A stretch of 64,000 nucleotides of DNA, from positions 96,608 through 160,607 of IMG/VR virus record IMGVR_UViG_3300044618_002782. The stretch is one strand, 5' to 3'. The notes under the pieces are model-generated. The model saw only the letters and a list, made by a program, of their open reading frames with translations. It ran no database searches and had not been told where the DNA came from. The DNA is from a virus. Of the stretch, positions 44,698 to 53,209 are shown in pieces. A program made the position numbers and the translations under genes. The first letter of the stretch is position 1; each line of letters opens with the position of its first letter.

Positions 44698-45516
44698 ATG
44701 AAATACTCAGTAGTCACTACATTTAATCACAGCGGTTACGAACGCTATGCCAGCCGCATGATTGACACCTTCTTGCAAAACTGGCCTAGAGAAATTGATC
44801 TATACGTCTACACTGAAGATTGTGCAATACATCAAAGCGCACCCAATCTTCATGTTAGAGATTTACATGCTGTAAGTCCTGAAATTGTAGCCTTCAAGCA
44901 ATGCTGGGGTAATGATCCTAGAGCACGTGGCCTGATTGCTACTGGGCCAGAAGATCGCAAAGGTAAAGCACCGGGTATAGGTTTTCGTTGGGACGCTATT
45001 AGATTCAGTCACAAAGCATATTCAGTATTTCACAGCGCGGCCAATTGCAATGCTGATGTGTTGTTTTGGATGGACGCAGACATGGTGTGTCACACACCTA
45101 TCACTACAGAATTTATTGACAGTCAAATGCCGCCCAAGATTGGCTTGGCCTATCTAGGACGCGAACGAAAGTTTAGCGAATGCGGTCTGTACGGTATGAA
45201 CCTACGTGATAACATTACATTGAACTGGCTTAAAGAGTTTCAGTTAGCGTATGATTCAGGACGTCTTATGACCATGGCTGAGTGGAATGACTGCTGGGTA
45301 TTTGATGAAACTCGAAACGAAGTACAAGCGGCCCACCCTAAGTGGCGTCAGCTAAACTGGAGTCACGGGTTGATCAAAGGAGAAGGGCATCCTTTGATCA
45401 ACACTGCTTGGGGTGCATACCTTGACCATCTCAAAGGCAAACGCAAAGAAACTGGCCGTAGTCCAGCTAAAGATCTTATTCAGCCTCGAAACGAAAGTTA
45501 TTGGACAGTAAATTAA
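44698..45516 (+). CDS. Glycosyltransferase with D-x-D motif, paralogue of the gene at 45513
   Basis: A 272-residue protein: YSVVTTFNHSGYERYASRMI and FLQNWPREIDLYVYTEDC form the nucleotide-binding N-terminus, VLFWMDADMVCH gives the D-x-D metal site, and LNWSHGLIKGEGHPLINTAW closes the domain. The convergent gene (45513-46283, minus) has the same layout (FLKHWPKELTLTCYVEE, WIVWLDADVI), so the two arose by duplication with inversion and their 3' ends overlap by 4 nt. Sugar donor unknown. Confidence 0.7.
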   Translation: MKYSVVTTFNHSGYERYASRMIDTFLQNWPREIDLYVYTEDCAIHQSAPNLHVRDLHAVSPEIVAFKQCWGNDPRARGLIATGPEDRKGKAPGIGFRWDAIRFSHKAYSVFHSAANCNADVLFWMDADMVCHTPITTEFIDSQMPPKIGLAYLGRERKFSECGLYGMNLRDNITLNWLKEFQLAYDSGRLMTMAEWNDCWVFDETRNEVQAAHPKWRQLNWSHGLIKGEGHPLINTAWGAYLDHLKGKRKETGRSPAKDLIQPRNESYWTVN

Positions 45517-46283
45517 AGATGGTCTGCCTGGACGCAATCAGGGTCAAAACACATATCATCTACATTGGATTTACTATATTCGGCCTTTGAGTGCTTGGCT
45601 TTGTGATGAATAAGATACTCGCCAAGCACTGTATGCCGCAAGGGTGTTTTATATCCTTTCTGGAATCCTGTACATAAATCGTTCACCATAAGTGGTTGTA
45701 CCACATTTAATGCAGCCCCAAGTACATCGTTGTCGTAAAATCTACGTAGATCTTGATAATCTCTTTCGTGATATCTTCTGCAGTATTCGGCTCTGAACTG
45801 ATTAAATTTTTCGTGCTGAGTATTAACTGCAAATATTCCTGTTTCAGGACACAACCATTTTCCAGGTTTGCCATCTTTGCTTGTGTCGTAGGTTACACCC
45901 ATGTACATGCTTAAATATTCAGGCAATAACAAATCAGTCAACACTGACAACGGTAGTTTCTTAGCAGTAATCACATCAGCATCCAGCCATACTATCCAAT
46001 CAGCAGTTCTGTGATTCATGGCATGCATAAAACTGTATGCTTTTTTGGCAAACTTTTTGTCTGACTGTCTTAGTGTTGTATCCGCCTGATATCGAGCGTA
46101 ATCTGGATCCAACTCAGAAAAATCAATCTGCTTAATTCTTTTACTGCGAGTAGATAATTTAAATTCCTCTACATAGCAGGTAAGAGTCAGCTCTTTGGGC
46201 CAGTGCTTGAGAAAACTTGCCATACTATCCTTGCCAATGAGATCGTAATATCGTTGATTAAAACTTGTAATAACCTGTATCAT
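45513..46283 (-). CDS. Glycosyltransferase with D-x-D motif, paralogue of the gene at 44698
   Basis: A 256-residue protein: VITSFNQRYYDLIGKDSMAS, KKAYSFMHAMNHRTADWIVW then LDADVITAKKLP (D-x-D), and GKWLCPETGIFAVNTQHEKF. It is the last gene of a five-gene minus-strand operon (49504 to 45513) in which each start overlaps the previous stop by 4 nt. The role in glycan assembly is inferred from fold and context. Confidence 0.7.
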   Translation of the reverse strand: MIQVITSFNQRYYDLIGKDSMASFLKHWPKELTLTCYVEEFKLSTRSKRIKQIDFSELDPDYARYQADTTLRQSDKKFAKKAYSFMHAMNHRTADWIVWLDADVITAKKLPLSVLTDLLLPEYLSMYMGVTYDTSKDGKPGKWLCPETGIFAVNTQHEKFNQFRAEYCRRYHERDYQDLRRFYDNDVLGAALNVVQPLMVNDLCTGFQKGYKTPLRHTVLGEYLIHHKAKHSKAEYSKSNVDDMCFDPDCVQADHL

Positions 46284-47245
46284 TTAATTGCCCATCCTTT
46301 CATATGCGCCCAGCACTCGCCCGATTTTAACTCGTCGTGACTCCAATGAACCTGCGAAATTTTTTCTATCCATTGTTGCCGATCAGGCATGAGTGGATTT
46401 TCAATTCTAAAAATATCACTGCAAGCAACTTCTTTTGCTTGGCTTCGTTCTGGATCAGTTACAAATACCGGAACACCTTCTATTGCTGCTGCTACACCTG
46501 GGCTAGAGTTATGACTAACTACAGCCCAGCACTGTTTAAAATCGCGAGCAAGACTAGTACCTGACTCACTTAGGTGTACATTTAACAGCCTTCTTCCGAC
46601 ACAAAGTTTCAATAATCTTTCGCAGTATTTTACAGCTCTTCTATCGCCCGGGTGTGGTCTAATCCTAATAGGTCTGTCCGAATACTTTCTTATCTCCGTA
46701 ATAGTTTTAATAGCCCAGTCTAATACGTCCCACCCTGCCATACTCCAACCACCATCTCTCTGTAAGCATAGTAAAATATGATCACCTCGGGTTCTCCAGT
46801 TGGCCAACTTGACTCCCAACTGTTTTTGTATTTCTACCCATCTGACCGGATCAGGATTTTGGTTGCAATATTCTCCTGTGTTGGGAAATATTCCGTCGTA
46901 GCTGTAGCGTAACCAATATCCAGGATTGTTTGTATTTTTATACAGAAACAGATTTGAATCTGCTATGATAGTACGATTGTTTGATTGTTGTTGTCCGTCG
47001 AGAATGTCTTGTCGCAATTGCAAATGCGATGCAGTTTTTCCTTGTTCGTGTACCCATCCTAAGATTACAGCCACTGGACTTGGCTGATATACTGACGAAT
47101 CTTCTACAATGCCTTCGTCACCGCATCTGGATACACCTTGAACAAAGTATCTAAGTGTATTGCTTTTATCTTGTGCTTTTTGCAAAGATTCAGGAGTATA
47201 TATTTCTTTTTTGGGCAATGTGGCTGTATAACTTACGACTTTCAT
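46280..47245 (-). CDS. Capsule-synthesis-like glycosyltransferase, paralogue 2
   Basis: A 321-residue protein: PIRIRPHPGDRRAVKYCERL and HNSSPGVAAAIEGVPVFVTD are the two core motifs of the capsule polysaccharide (KpsC/KpsS) family, and LMPDRQQWIEKISQVHWSHDE is the shared C-terminus. The N-terminus (ATLPKKEIYTPESLQK) is longer than in paralogue 1. It probably uses a nucleotide sugar made in this island. Overlaps of 4 nt with both neighbours indicate strict co-translation. Confidence 0.65.
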   Translation of the reverse strand: MKVVSYTATLPKKEIYTPESLQKAQDKSNTLRYFVQGVSRCGDEGIVEDSSVYQPSPVAVILGWVHEQGKTASHLQLRQDILDGQQQSNNRTIIADSNLFLYKNTNNPGYWLRYSYDGIFPNTGEYCNQNPDPVRWVEIQKQLGVKLANWRTRGDHILLCLQRDGGWSMAGWDVLDWAIKTITEIRKYSDRPIRIRPHPGDRRAVKYCERLLKLCVGRRLLNVHLSESGTSLARDFKQCWAVVSHNSSPGVAAAIEGVPVFVTDPERSQAKEVACSDIFRIENPLMPDRQQWIEKISQVHWSHDELKSGECWAHMKGWAIK

Positions 47246-48054
47246 TCTTGCATCATCCTAAATGCTGTGCCATTCTGAAGCTCTTTCACATGATATTGAC
47301 CATATGCCATACTGTGACACCAGGCATCTAATAGGTCTTGATCGGGCCAAAACGGATTGTCTATTGTGTCAAGCTTGGTATTTGCAACAGGCCGGGCCAC
47401 ATGACTTGGTGCTAGTACAAATGCCGGCACTCCTGCAAGTATAGCTTCTACTGCAGCAACACTGTTGAATGTCACTACGGCATGTACATCTTGTGTTAGT
47501 AATCGATTCAGTGGAGTGGTTACAATTCTGTCAATTCTTTTTGGTGCTCGTTGCCTTACTTCGATTGGCCGATCCGTTAATGTTTTAAGTTGAGCAACAG
47601 TTTCATCTACCCATGCAGCCTGATCAATGCCGTAGAACCTACAAGGTTTTTCGTCTGGTGCTGCCACAATAATTTTTGATCCTGTTCGACGAGGATGTGC
47701 AGTAATACCCAATGCTTGCCATCTATCTGCTGGACGTTGTTTTATTTCATTATGCTGCAAATCATTTTTTACTATTCTATGATAAAGTTTTGAACCGTGA
47801 CTATTCTTACTACTGACACTGTTGCCCACATACCCTGAATCAACATACCAAAAGTCGTGCTTACCAGCCAAACACTTGTGCATAACTTTATATTTGAGTA
47901 TTCCCCGCAGTACAACTTTTCTATGATCTACTTCGACATCATAATGAAAATCAAAGTAATCACCGTCAGTTGGTTCTGTGCCAGCACTACGAGCCAGCAT
48001 GTTGATATATTCGTCTTGATTATTTTTACTTAGGAATACCCAATCTTCGTTCAT
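47242..48054 (-). CDS. Capsule-synthesis-like glycosyltransferase, paralogue 3 (diverged)
   Basis: A 270-residue protein. TFNSVAAVEAILAGVPAFVL corresponds to the N-S-x-A/G...G-x-P motif, and FWPDQDLLDAWCHSMAYGQY to the shared C-terminus, but the R-P-H-P motif of its paralogues is replaced by VRQRAPKR. That may alter donor binding or mark a specialised enzyme. It lies between the GT8-like gene and paralogue 2. Confidence 0.55.
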   Translation of the reverse strand: MNEDWVFLSKNNQDEYINMLARSAGTEPTDGDYFDFHYDVEVDHRKVVLRGILKYKVMHKCLAGKHDFWYVDSGYVGNSVSSKNSHGSKLYHRIVKNDLQHNEIKQRPADRWQALGITAHPRRTGSKIIVAAPDEKPCRFYGIDQAAWVDETVAQLKTLTDRPIEVRQRAPKRIDRIVTTPLNRLLTQDVHAVVTFNSVAAVEAILAGVPAFVLAPSHVARPVANTKLDTIDNPFWPDQDLLDAWCHSMAYGQYHVKELQNGTAFRMMQE

Positions 48055-48740
48055 TTAATATCTCTCTGTAAGCAATACTCTGCAAGCATTCGTTCACGAT
48101 GCCACTCATCTGCCATTGGAGTAGTAGCAAAATCGTGGAAGCAAGGAGCGCCTAAGGTATAATGCAACAAGTCTGCATTGCAGTTAGGACCATACTCGTC
48201 TGGCAACCAATTCCATTCTGCAGGTAAATCACCAATTTTTTCATCTTTGATCCAGGTAAAACGATGTAGTTCTGCACCCGTGGATCGTTGAACAAACTCC
48301 GGTGTTAGGCATTGATTAGCTGAGCTCTCACAATTCCAGATAATAACACTTGACCAGTTTTTGCGAGGGTAGTTTTCGTTCTTTGAACCCAGATACTTTT
48401 CTTTCATGCATGTTTCGTAGTTGTGTTTAACTACCTGTACATCATAATGATTCTGCCGCCAGTCCCAAAGCTCTGCAATGTCACTACGCACAATCATATC
48501 ACCATCAATAAAAATAGCATGACCGGTGTAATCCATCAAGTGCGGCACTAAGAATCTGCTGTAGATAAACTGATTGCTACCATCTGTGTGAGTTTCGGTA
48601 TAGTCGGTGAACAAGTTTAGTGCCAGCGGTATGATGCTGACAGGTCTACTGGCATGTCTAATAATGCTATTGGCACACACATGATAAGCAACAGCTTCAC
48701 GAGGATCATAACCAATAAAAATAGGTATCAGTTTACTCAT
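48051..48740 (-). CDS. Family 8-like glycosyltransferase
   Basis: A 229-residue protein: IFIGYDPREAVAYHVCANSI is the usual opening of phage and bacterial GT8-like transferases, FIYSRFLVPHLMDYTGHAIF then IDGDMIVRSDIAEL gives the D-x-D metal site, and LPAEWNWLPDEYGPNCNADL then LLHYTLGAPCF forms the C-terminal catalytic region. The enzyme retains the donor sugar stereochemistry in this family. It is the second gene of the minus operon, directly after the cytidylyltransferase/PMI fusion. Confidence 0.8.
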   Translation of the reverse strand: MSKLIPIFIGYDPREAVAYHVCANSIIRHASRPVSIIPLALNLFTDYTETHTDGSNQFIYSRFLVPHLMDYTGHAIFIDGDMIVRSDIAELWDWRQNHYDVQVVKHNYETCMKEKYLGSKNENYPRKNWSSVIIWNCESSANQCLTPEFVQRSTGAELHRFTWIKDEKIGDLPAEWNWLPDEYGPNCNADLLHYTLGAPCFHDFATTPMADEWHRERMLAEYCLQRDIK

Positions 48741-49504
48741 GAGAATTTTCTCTCAATATCATCTTCCTCGCATCGGTCTCCGTATTGTATTTCTACAATT
48801 TTTAATGGATCGCTTTGTTCGTTAACGAGTTGATGCCATTTTTCTGACTCTATATGTAAATATTCGTGGCGATGATAATGTCCTTGAAATTCAGCATCGC
48901 TGGCCATGTTCAAAGTCATTACTGTTGCAACTCCGGCACTGACCAACCAGAATTCTGATCTTCCTTTGTGTCTTTGCATACTGAGTGCCGCACCCGGATC
49001 CACTGTGAGTTCTTTGACTTTAACTCCCGGTGCTTCGTGCAGTACACGATAATATCCCCAGGGTCGGCGTGTTTGAGGAGCCTTCCATTCTTGCAGTATC
49101 CACGAACTACTGTTTCTTTTATCTTGACCACCTACGCCAAATACAAACTCGACGTTGTCATCTTTGATATCTTGTTCTAGTATATTTTCAGTTGTGCGAT
49201 CACCACCGTTGGCAAAAATAATACGGTCATTGGGATAGCTCTGTCTTACCATCCATAATGCATTTCGTGCAGAACCATCACTGTCGTCAAAATCAATTAC
49301 AAAGTTGACATTTTGCATATTTCGTACTACGGCGACACGTTCTTTTAACGGCATAAATGCTCGACCTTTTTTTCTTTCTAGCCACGAATCTGAGTTGATG
49401 CCCACAATTAAAAGATCTCCCAATTTGCCGGCAGCCTGCAAGTAGGAGATATGGCCGGAGTGTACAGGATCAAATCCGCCAGTGACAAGTACAATAGTTT
49501 TCAT
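48737..49504 (-). CDS. Fusion: HxGH nucleotidyltransferase + type II phosphomannose isomerase-like cupin
   Basis: A 255-residue protein from ATG 49504. Residues 1-130 form a cytidylyltransferase-like domain: VTGGFDPVHSGHISYLQAAG with the HxGH motif at 15-18, VGINSDSWLERKKGRAFMPL, and NSSSWIL near the position of the second nucleotide motif. Such domains (HldE C-terminal, TagD type) activate heptose-1-P or glycerol-3-P. Residues about 145-255 match the isomerase domain of ManC/AlgA: RRPWGYYRVL, VKELTVDPGAALSMQRHKGR, SEFWLVSAGVATV, EKWHQLVNEQSDPLKIVEIQ and EEDDIERK. In ManC this domain is fused to a different nucleotidyltransferase, so the pairing here is unusual. It heads the minus operon. Confidence 0.8.
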   Translation of the reverse strand: MKTIVLVTGGFDPVHSGHISYLQAAGKLGDLLIVGINSDSWLERKKGRAFMPLKERVAVVRNMQNVNFVIDFDDSDGSARNALWMVRQSYPNDRIIFANGGDRTTENILEQDIKDDNVEFVFGVGGQDKRNSSSWILQEWKAPQTRRPWGYYRVLHEAPGVKVKELTVDPGAALSMQRHKGRSEFWLVSAGVATVMTLNMASDAEFQGHYHRHEYLHIESEKWHQLVNEQSDPLKIVEIQYGDRCEEDDIERKFS

Positions 49505-49509
49505 AACAA

Positions 49510-49517
49510 TATTTATA
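49510..49517 (-). promoter_or_regulatory. Consensus late promoter TATAAATA (minus) for the glycan operon
   Basis: Exact 8/8 T4 late match on the minus strand, five bases before the ATG at 49504. The predicted +1 is exactly the A of ATG, with no Shine-Dalgarno. Confidence 0.65.
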
Positions 49518-49529
49518 TGTATACATAAT

Positions 49530-49537
49530 GGTAAATA
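49530..49537 (+). promoter_or_regulatory. Late promoter motif GGTAAATA (plus), divergent
   Basis: TAAATA, four bases, ATG at 49542. Together with the minus-strand site this makes a 37-bp divergent late promoter region, leaderless in both directions. Confidence 0.55.
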
Positions 49538-49541
49538 CATT

Positions 49542-50108
49542 ATGGAACATTTTTATCAAACAGTAGAAGGATTTATGGGACCAAGAAACATTATGATGTT
49601 TGACTTGGTTATAAAAGATTTCCCTCAAGCAGGAACCTGGGTTGAGATAGGATCCTGGATGGGACGCAGCACAGCATATTGTGCAGTTGAACTATTAAAT
49701 TGCAATAAAATGGGAAAATTCTACTGCATAGATACCTGGCAAGGAGGCGATACTCTTGAAAATCATCAATATGTATTAGAAGGAAAACTCAAACAGGTAT
49801 TTCTTGATAATATTGCACCGGTGGCTGATTATATTACGCCCATTGAGAGTCTAAGCTGGGCAGCCGCTGACCAATTTGCTGATAGCAGCGTGGATTTTTG
49901 TTACGTTGATGCATTGCACACATACGAAGCAGTCATGCAAGATTTAACAGCTTGGTGGCCTAAAATACGCCCCGGCTCGTGGTTTGCTGGCGACGACTAT
50001 ACCAAAGGTTGGCCTGGCGTCCAGCAAGCAGTACAGCAGTTTTTTGGTGAACTCGGTGTAAGATACGATCGATGTGGACGTTGTTGGATAGTTAAAAAGC
50101 CTGAATAA
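49542..50108 (+). CDS. Class I SAM-dependent methyltransferase
   Basis: A 188-residue protein from ATG 49542, chosen by promoter position. TWVEIGSWMGRSTAYCAVEL is motif I, KFYCIDTWQGGDTLENHQYV carries the second motif, and DFCYVDALHTYEAVMQDLTA then PKIRPGSWFAGDDY matches the Methyltransf_24 layout. Members methylate sugars or small molecules. It leads a plus-strand set of methyltransferases and glycosyltransferases to 53066. Confidence 0.75.
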   Translation: MEHFYQTVEGFMGPRNIMMFDLVIKDFPQAGTWVEIGSWMGRSTAYCAVELLNCNKMGKFYCIDTWQGGDTLENHQYVLEGKLKQVFLDNIAPVADYITPIESLSWAAADQFADSSVDFCYVDALHTYEAVMQDLTAWWPKIRPGSWFAGDDYTKGWPGVQQAVQQFFGELGVRYDRCGRCWIVKKPE

Positions 50109-50109
50109 A

Positions 50110-50745
50110 ATGCCAAATTGGTTAGACACATATAAACATAATTACTACCCTCGTCTTGATTCCAATCTCAGTGGAGCCAAACGTGGACTTGTCGAAGGAC
50201 TAGGACAACGAGCCCGTGGCTTTCAATTGATGTTCGAGTTGTTGCTGGCCAAAACTCAAAGTCAGTATCACATTATCGAAACAGGTACCTGTCGAAATCC
50301 AGGAAATTGGAAAGATGGGCAGAGTGCAGTGATATTCACAGATTTTGTTCAGCACACAGGAGGATCACTGCGTAGTGTAGACATAGATCCAGATGCCTGT
50401 GCAGCAGCACGTAAACACATCACCAGTGGTCTTTTTCAAGTGACCTGCAGCGACAGTGTGCAATGGCTAGAACAACAGACAGATCTGGACCAGGTTGATC
50501 TTTTTTATCTCGACAGCTACGATGTAAAATGGAACAACGACTCTGCCAGTGCCGAACATCATTTACGCGAATTCCAAACAATTGAATCCAGAATTCAGCC
50601 AGGCACAGTAGTAGCCATTGACGACAATGCTAGGTTTTTAAACAATAATGGTCGCACTGGCAAAGGACGACGGATAGTGGAATATTTAGAATCCAAAGGA
50701 ATACAGCCGTTATATGATGCTTATCAAATAATATATCAATTATGA
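50110..50745 (+). CDS. Class I SAM-binding methyltransferase-like protein
   Basis: A 211-residue protein: HIIETGTCRNPGNWKDGQSA (motif I variant), GGSLRSVDIDPDACAAARKH (acidic SAM contact), VDLFYLDSYDVKWNN and QPGTVVAIDDNARFL. The loop E-T-G-T-x-x is less glycine-rich than typical, but the D-x-D-P that follows supports SAM binding. It begins 1 nt after the previous stop and overlaps the next gene by 4 nt. Likely a glycan-modifying enzyme. Confidence 0.65.
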   Translation: MPNWLDTYKHNYYPRLDSNLSGAKRGLVEGLGQRARGFQLMFELLLAKTQSQYHIIETGTCRNPGNWKDGQSAVIFTDFVQHTGGSLRSVDIDPDACAAARKHITSGLFQVTCSDSVQWLEQQTDLDQVDLFYLDSYDVKWNNDSASAEHHLREFQTIESRIQPGTVVAIDDNARFLNNNGRTGKGRRIVEYLESKGIQPLYDAYQIIYQL

Positions 50746-51533
50746 TAGTTGACACATTCATGTTCAATGACGAGTTTGACATGTTAGATATACATCTGGC
50801 AATCACAGATTCGTACGTGGATCGTTGGATTATATTGGAAGGCAACCGAACCTGGAGTGGAATATCAAAACCTTACTATCTTTTAAACTGCCTGGACAAA
50901 TATGCAAAATACGGTGATAGAATACAACTAATCAGTCTAGACATACCCGACGGTTATGTGAATTGGCAGTGTGAAAATTACAGTAGAGCCAGTTTGCAGC
51001 AAGGAATCGATTGTCTAGATGACGAAGATATTGTTTTGCACGGGGATCTGGATGAAATATTAGACCCGACAAAATTTAGCAGTATAGTTGATTTGATGGA
51101 TCTGCATGATCGTCCTGTAAATTGTTCTCTAGAAATGTTTATATATAGATTTGATCAACAAACTGATCGTCGATGGAGCGGAACTGTAGTGGCCCGAAAA
51201 CACATGTTTGATAATCCTCAACAGTTATATAAAGGCATCAACATAAAGAAAAAAGATCGTAGTCATTGTGTAGCATATCCAGACACTGCAGGCTGGCACT
51301 GGACCTGGATAGGATCAGACCAACGAATACGCAGCAAGGTTGCAAGCTGTATTGAAAGCCAACATCGAGACCCAGAACAGGTGTTGAACTCTTTCAAACA
51401 GTTAGACACAGCAGCAGCTATAAATCACAAGTGTACCTCAACCACAGTTGAATACACTTACCCTAACGAAGTAAACAAAATACTTGAGCAGTATCCTCAA
51501 TATTGGAACATACCGTCATGTCAGACACAATAA
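50742..51533 (+). CDS. Glycosyltransferase family 17-like
   Basis: A 263-residue protein. IVDTFMFNDEFDMLDIHLAI, YVDRWIILEGNRTWSGISKP, DEDIVLHGDLDEIL (D-x-D) and AGWHWTWIGSDQRIRSKVAS are the hallmarks of GT17 (beta-1,4-N-acetylglucosaminyltransferase-like) enzymes, which bacteria and phages also use. ATGA overlap with the preceding gene. Acceptor unknown. Confidence 0.8.
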   Translation: MIVDTFMFNDEFDMLDIHLAITDSYVDRWIILEGNRTWSGISKPYYLLNCLDKYAKYGDRIQLISLDIPDGYVNWQCENYSRASLQQGIDCLDDEDIVLHGDLDEILDPTKFSSIVDLMDLHDRPVNCSLEMFIYRFDQQTDRRWSGTVVARKHMFDNPQQLYKGINIKKKDRSHCVAYPDTAGWHWTWIGSDQRIRSKVASCIESQHRDPEQVLNSFKQLDTAAAINHKCTSTTVEYTYPNEVNKILEQYPQYWNIPSCQTQ

Positions 51534-52219
51534 AACAGATCAACGGTTGGAATTTTCCAGCAGGAGACATAGGTCCTAGTACCTGGGCTGACTGTGAATG
51601 GGGAGAACCGATTCTCAACACCGTTATGTTTGAACAAATCTTGTTGGTGTTTGAGGGACGTGATCGAAAACATGCTTTAGACATCGGTGCTAATATAGGC
51701 TATGTTACTTCCTGGCTAGGCAAACGTTGGCCGCGAGTGACCAGTTTTGAACCTACCCCAAACACTTATGAATGCTTGCAATTGAATTGTACAAGATCAC
51801 ACATACGTTTACATAATTTTGGGTTAAGCAATATCAATGGGAATCTTTGTTTTGCCATAAGCGATGCTAAACCTGATCAAAATCAAATAATTACTGATGA
51901 AAGTAAATTACGTAAACATTGGGGAGTTACCCGTGTTCCGACTCGTAGATTAGATAGTTTTAATTTTAGTACGGTTGATTTTATTAAAATTGATGTAGAA
52001 GGACACGAATACCAAGTGATACAAGGTGCTCTCAAAACTATACAGCGTTGCCGACCTGCTGTTGTTATAGAAATCAGTTATGAAGGGAAACTACTGGATC
52101 ATGATCTGTCGGCTGATCACAAAAAAACTGTGGGCTTGATAGAAAGCTTAGGTTATCAAACAGTTTGGCAACACAAGCATGATTGGTTATTGCTGCCCAA
52201 CGATTGGTACAACAGATAA
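51518..52219 (+). CDS. FkbM family methyltransferase
   Basis: A 233-residue protein from ATG 51518, overlapping the GT17 gene by 16 nt; a TTG at 51503 is less likely. ALDIGANIGYVTSWLGKRWP (motif I), TSFEPTPNTYECLQLNC, TRRLDSFNFSTVDFIKIDVE and GHEYQVIQGALKTIQRCRPA are textbook FkbM motifs. FkbM enzymes O-methylate sugars. It works in the glycan island with the adjoining transferases. Confidence 0.88.
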   Translation: MSDTIKQINGWNFPAGDIGPSTWADCEWGEPILNTVMFEQILLVFEGRDRKHALDIGANIGYVTSWLGKRWPRVTSFEPTPNTYECLQLNCTRSHIRLHNFGLSNINGNLCFAISDAKPDQNQIITDESKLRKHWGVTRVPTRRLDSFNFSTVDFIKIDVEGHEYQVIQGALKTIQRCRPAVVIEISYEGKLLDHDLSADHKKTVGLIESLGYQTVWQHKHDWLLLPNDWYNR

Positions 52220-52253
52220 AGCCCACTAAGTTAAAGGATACCTTTATAAACAA

Positions 52254-53066
52254 ATGAAGCACAATGTACCTGTATCACCAAAACAACAACACCAATTAGA
52301 TCGACAACGTCACAGGGAGATGAAATATAACACGTCTGAATTGCCTGCCGTCGACTGTGCGTGTGTAATTCACGGCTCTGTGTATACATGGGACTATGTA
52401 GAACGCTTGTATAGCATGCTGATCGCCAACAGCAGTAGAAAAATTCGCATGCACGTTTTTACTGAACCAGACCGAGTAGTACCGTCTTACATGACCAAAC
52501 ATGTGCTGGAAGAGTGGCCGGGAATAAGCGGACCCAAGAAGTCCTGGTGGTACAAGATGCAGATGTTTGATTCAAACTATATTCCTGGACGTGTCTTTTA
52601 TCTAGACCTGGATACAGTTGTGGTGGGCAATATTGATTGGATATGGGAGTTGAGCGATGACTATTTTTGGGCCATCCGAGACTTTAAATATCTGTGGCGC
52701 CCAGGTTGGCACGGACTCAACAGTAGTGTAATGACTTGGAATACTACCAAATTTGATTGGATATGGCGAGCGTTTTGCAAACAGGATATTGTGCTGTTAT
52801 CTAAAAAATATCACGGTGATCAAAACTATTTAGATGCAGTGCTGACCGACAAACACTTGAGATTTATTCCCGACGGTGTGGCAAAAAGCTGGCGCTGGCA
52901 ATGCAAGGATGGCGGCATGGATATGAAATCTCGTCAGTATCGTTCGCCAGGGTCGGGTACAAGTTTAGCACCAGACACTAAAATTGTAGTTTTTCACGGA
53001 CATCCCAAGCCACACGAAGTAGCGGATCCCTTGATCAGCCAACTTTGGAAATTAACAAGCAACTAA
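52254..53066 (+). CDS. Glycosyltransferase (family 8-like fold)
   Basis: A 270-residue protein: VIHGSVYTWDYVERLYSMLI, MHVFTEPDRVVPSYMTKHVL, GRVFYLDLDTVVVGNIDWIW (D-x-D) and KIVVFHGHPKPHEVAD at the end follow a phage transferase family related to GT8. AAAGGA precedes the start. It is the last gene of the island and ends before a strong terminator, marking the island boundary. Confidence 0.75.
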   Translation: MKHNVPVSPKQQHQLDRQRHREMKYNTSELPAVDCACVIHGSVYTWDYVERLYSMLIANSSRKIRMHVFTEPDRVVPSYMTKHVLEEWPGISGPKKSWWYKMQMFDSNYIPGRVFYLDLDTVVVGNIDWIWELSDDYFWAIRDFKYLWRPGWHGLNSSVMTWNTTKFDWIWRAFCKQDIVLLSKKYHGDQNYLDAVLTDKHLRFIPDGVAKSWRWQCKDGGMDMKSRQYRSPGSGTSLAPDTKIVVFHGHPKPHEVADPLISQLWKLTSN

Positions 53067-53104
53067 GTAACTGTCTAACATGTTGTAAAAATACAACAAA
53101 ATTC

Positions 53105-53127
53105 AGCCCCGGTTTTGGGGCTTTTTT
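53105..53127 (+). terminator. Rho-independent terminator at the end of the glycan island
   Basis: 6-bp stem AGCCCC/GGGGCT with GGTTTT loop, followed by Ts. It separates the island from the early promoter cassettes. Confidence 0.85.
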
Positions 53128-53147
53128 GTGGCTAAAACAGTACATTT

Positions 53148-53179
53148 TGGTAGACCAGAAACCGCCCAAATGCTATACT
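53148..53179 (+). promoter_or_regulatory. Early promoter cassette copy 1 (TGGTAGACC-17-TATACT)
   Basis: -35 TAGACC (53151-53156), 17-bp spacer, extended TGC, -10 TATACT. First of four near-identical promoter units. A shared ACAGTAACAAAACAGGAGCTCAAA downstream supplies the Shine-Dalgarno (split here: ACAGTAACAAAAC and AGGAGC). Confidence 0.75.
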
Positions 53180-53209
53180 AGTTTTACAGTAACAAAACAG
53201 GAGCTCAAA

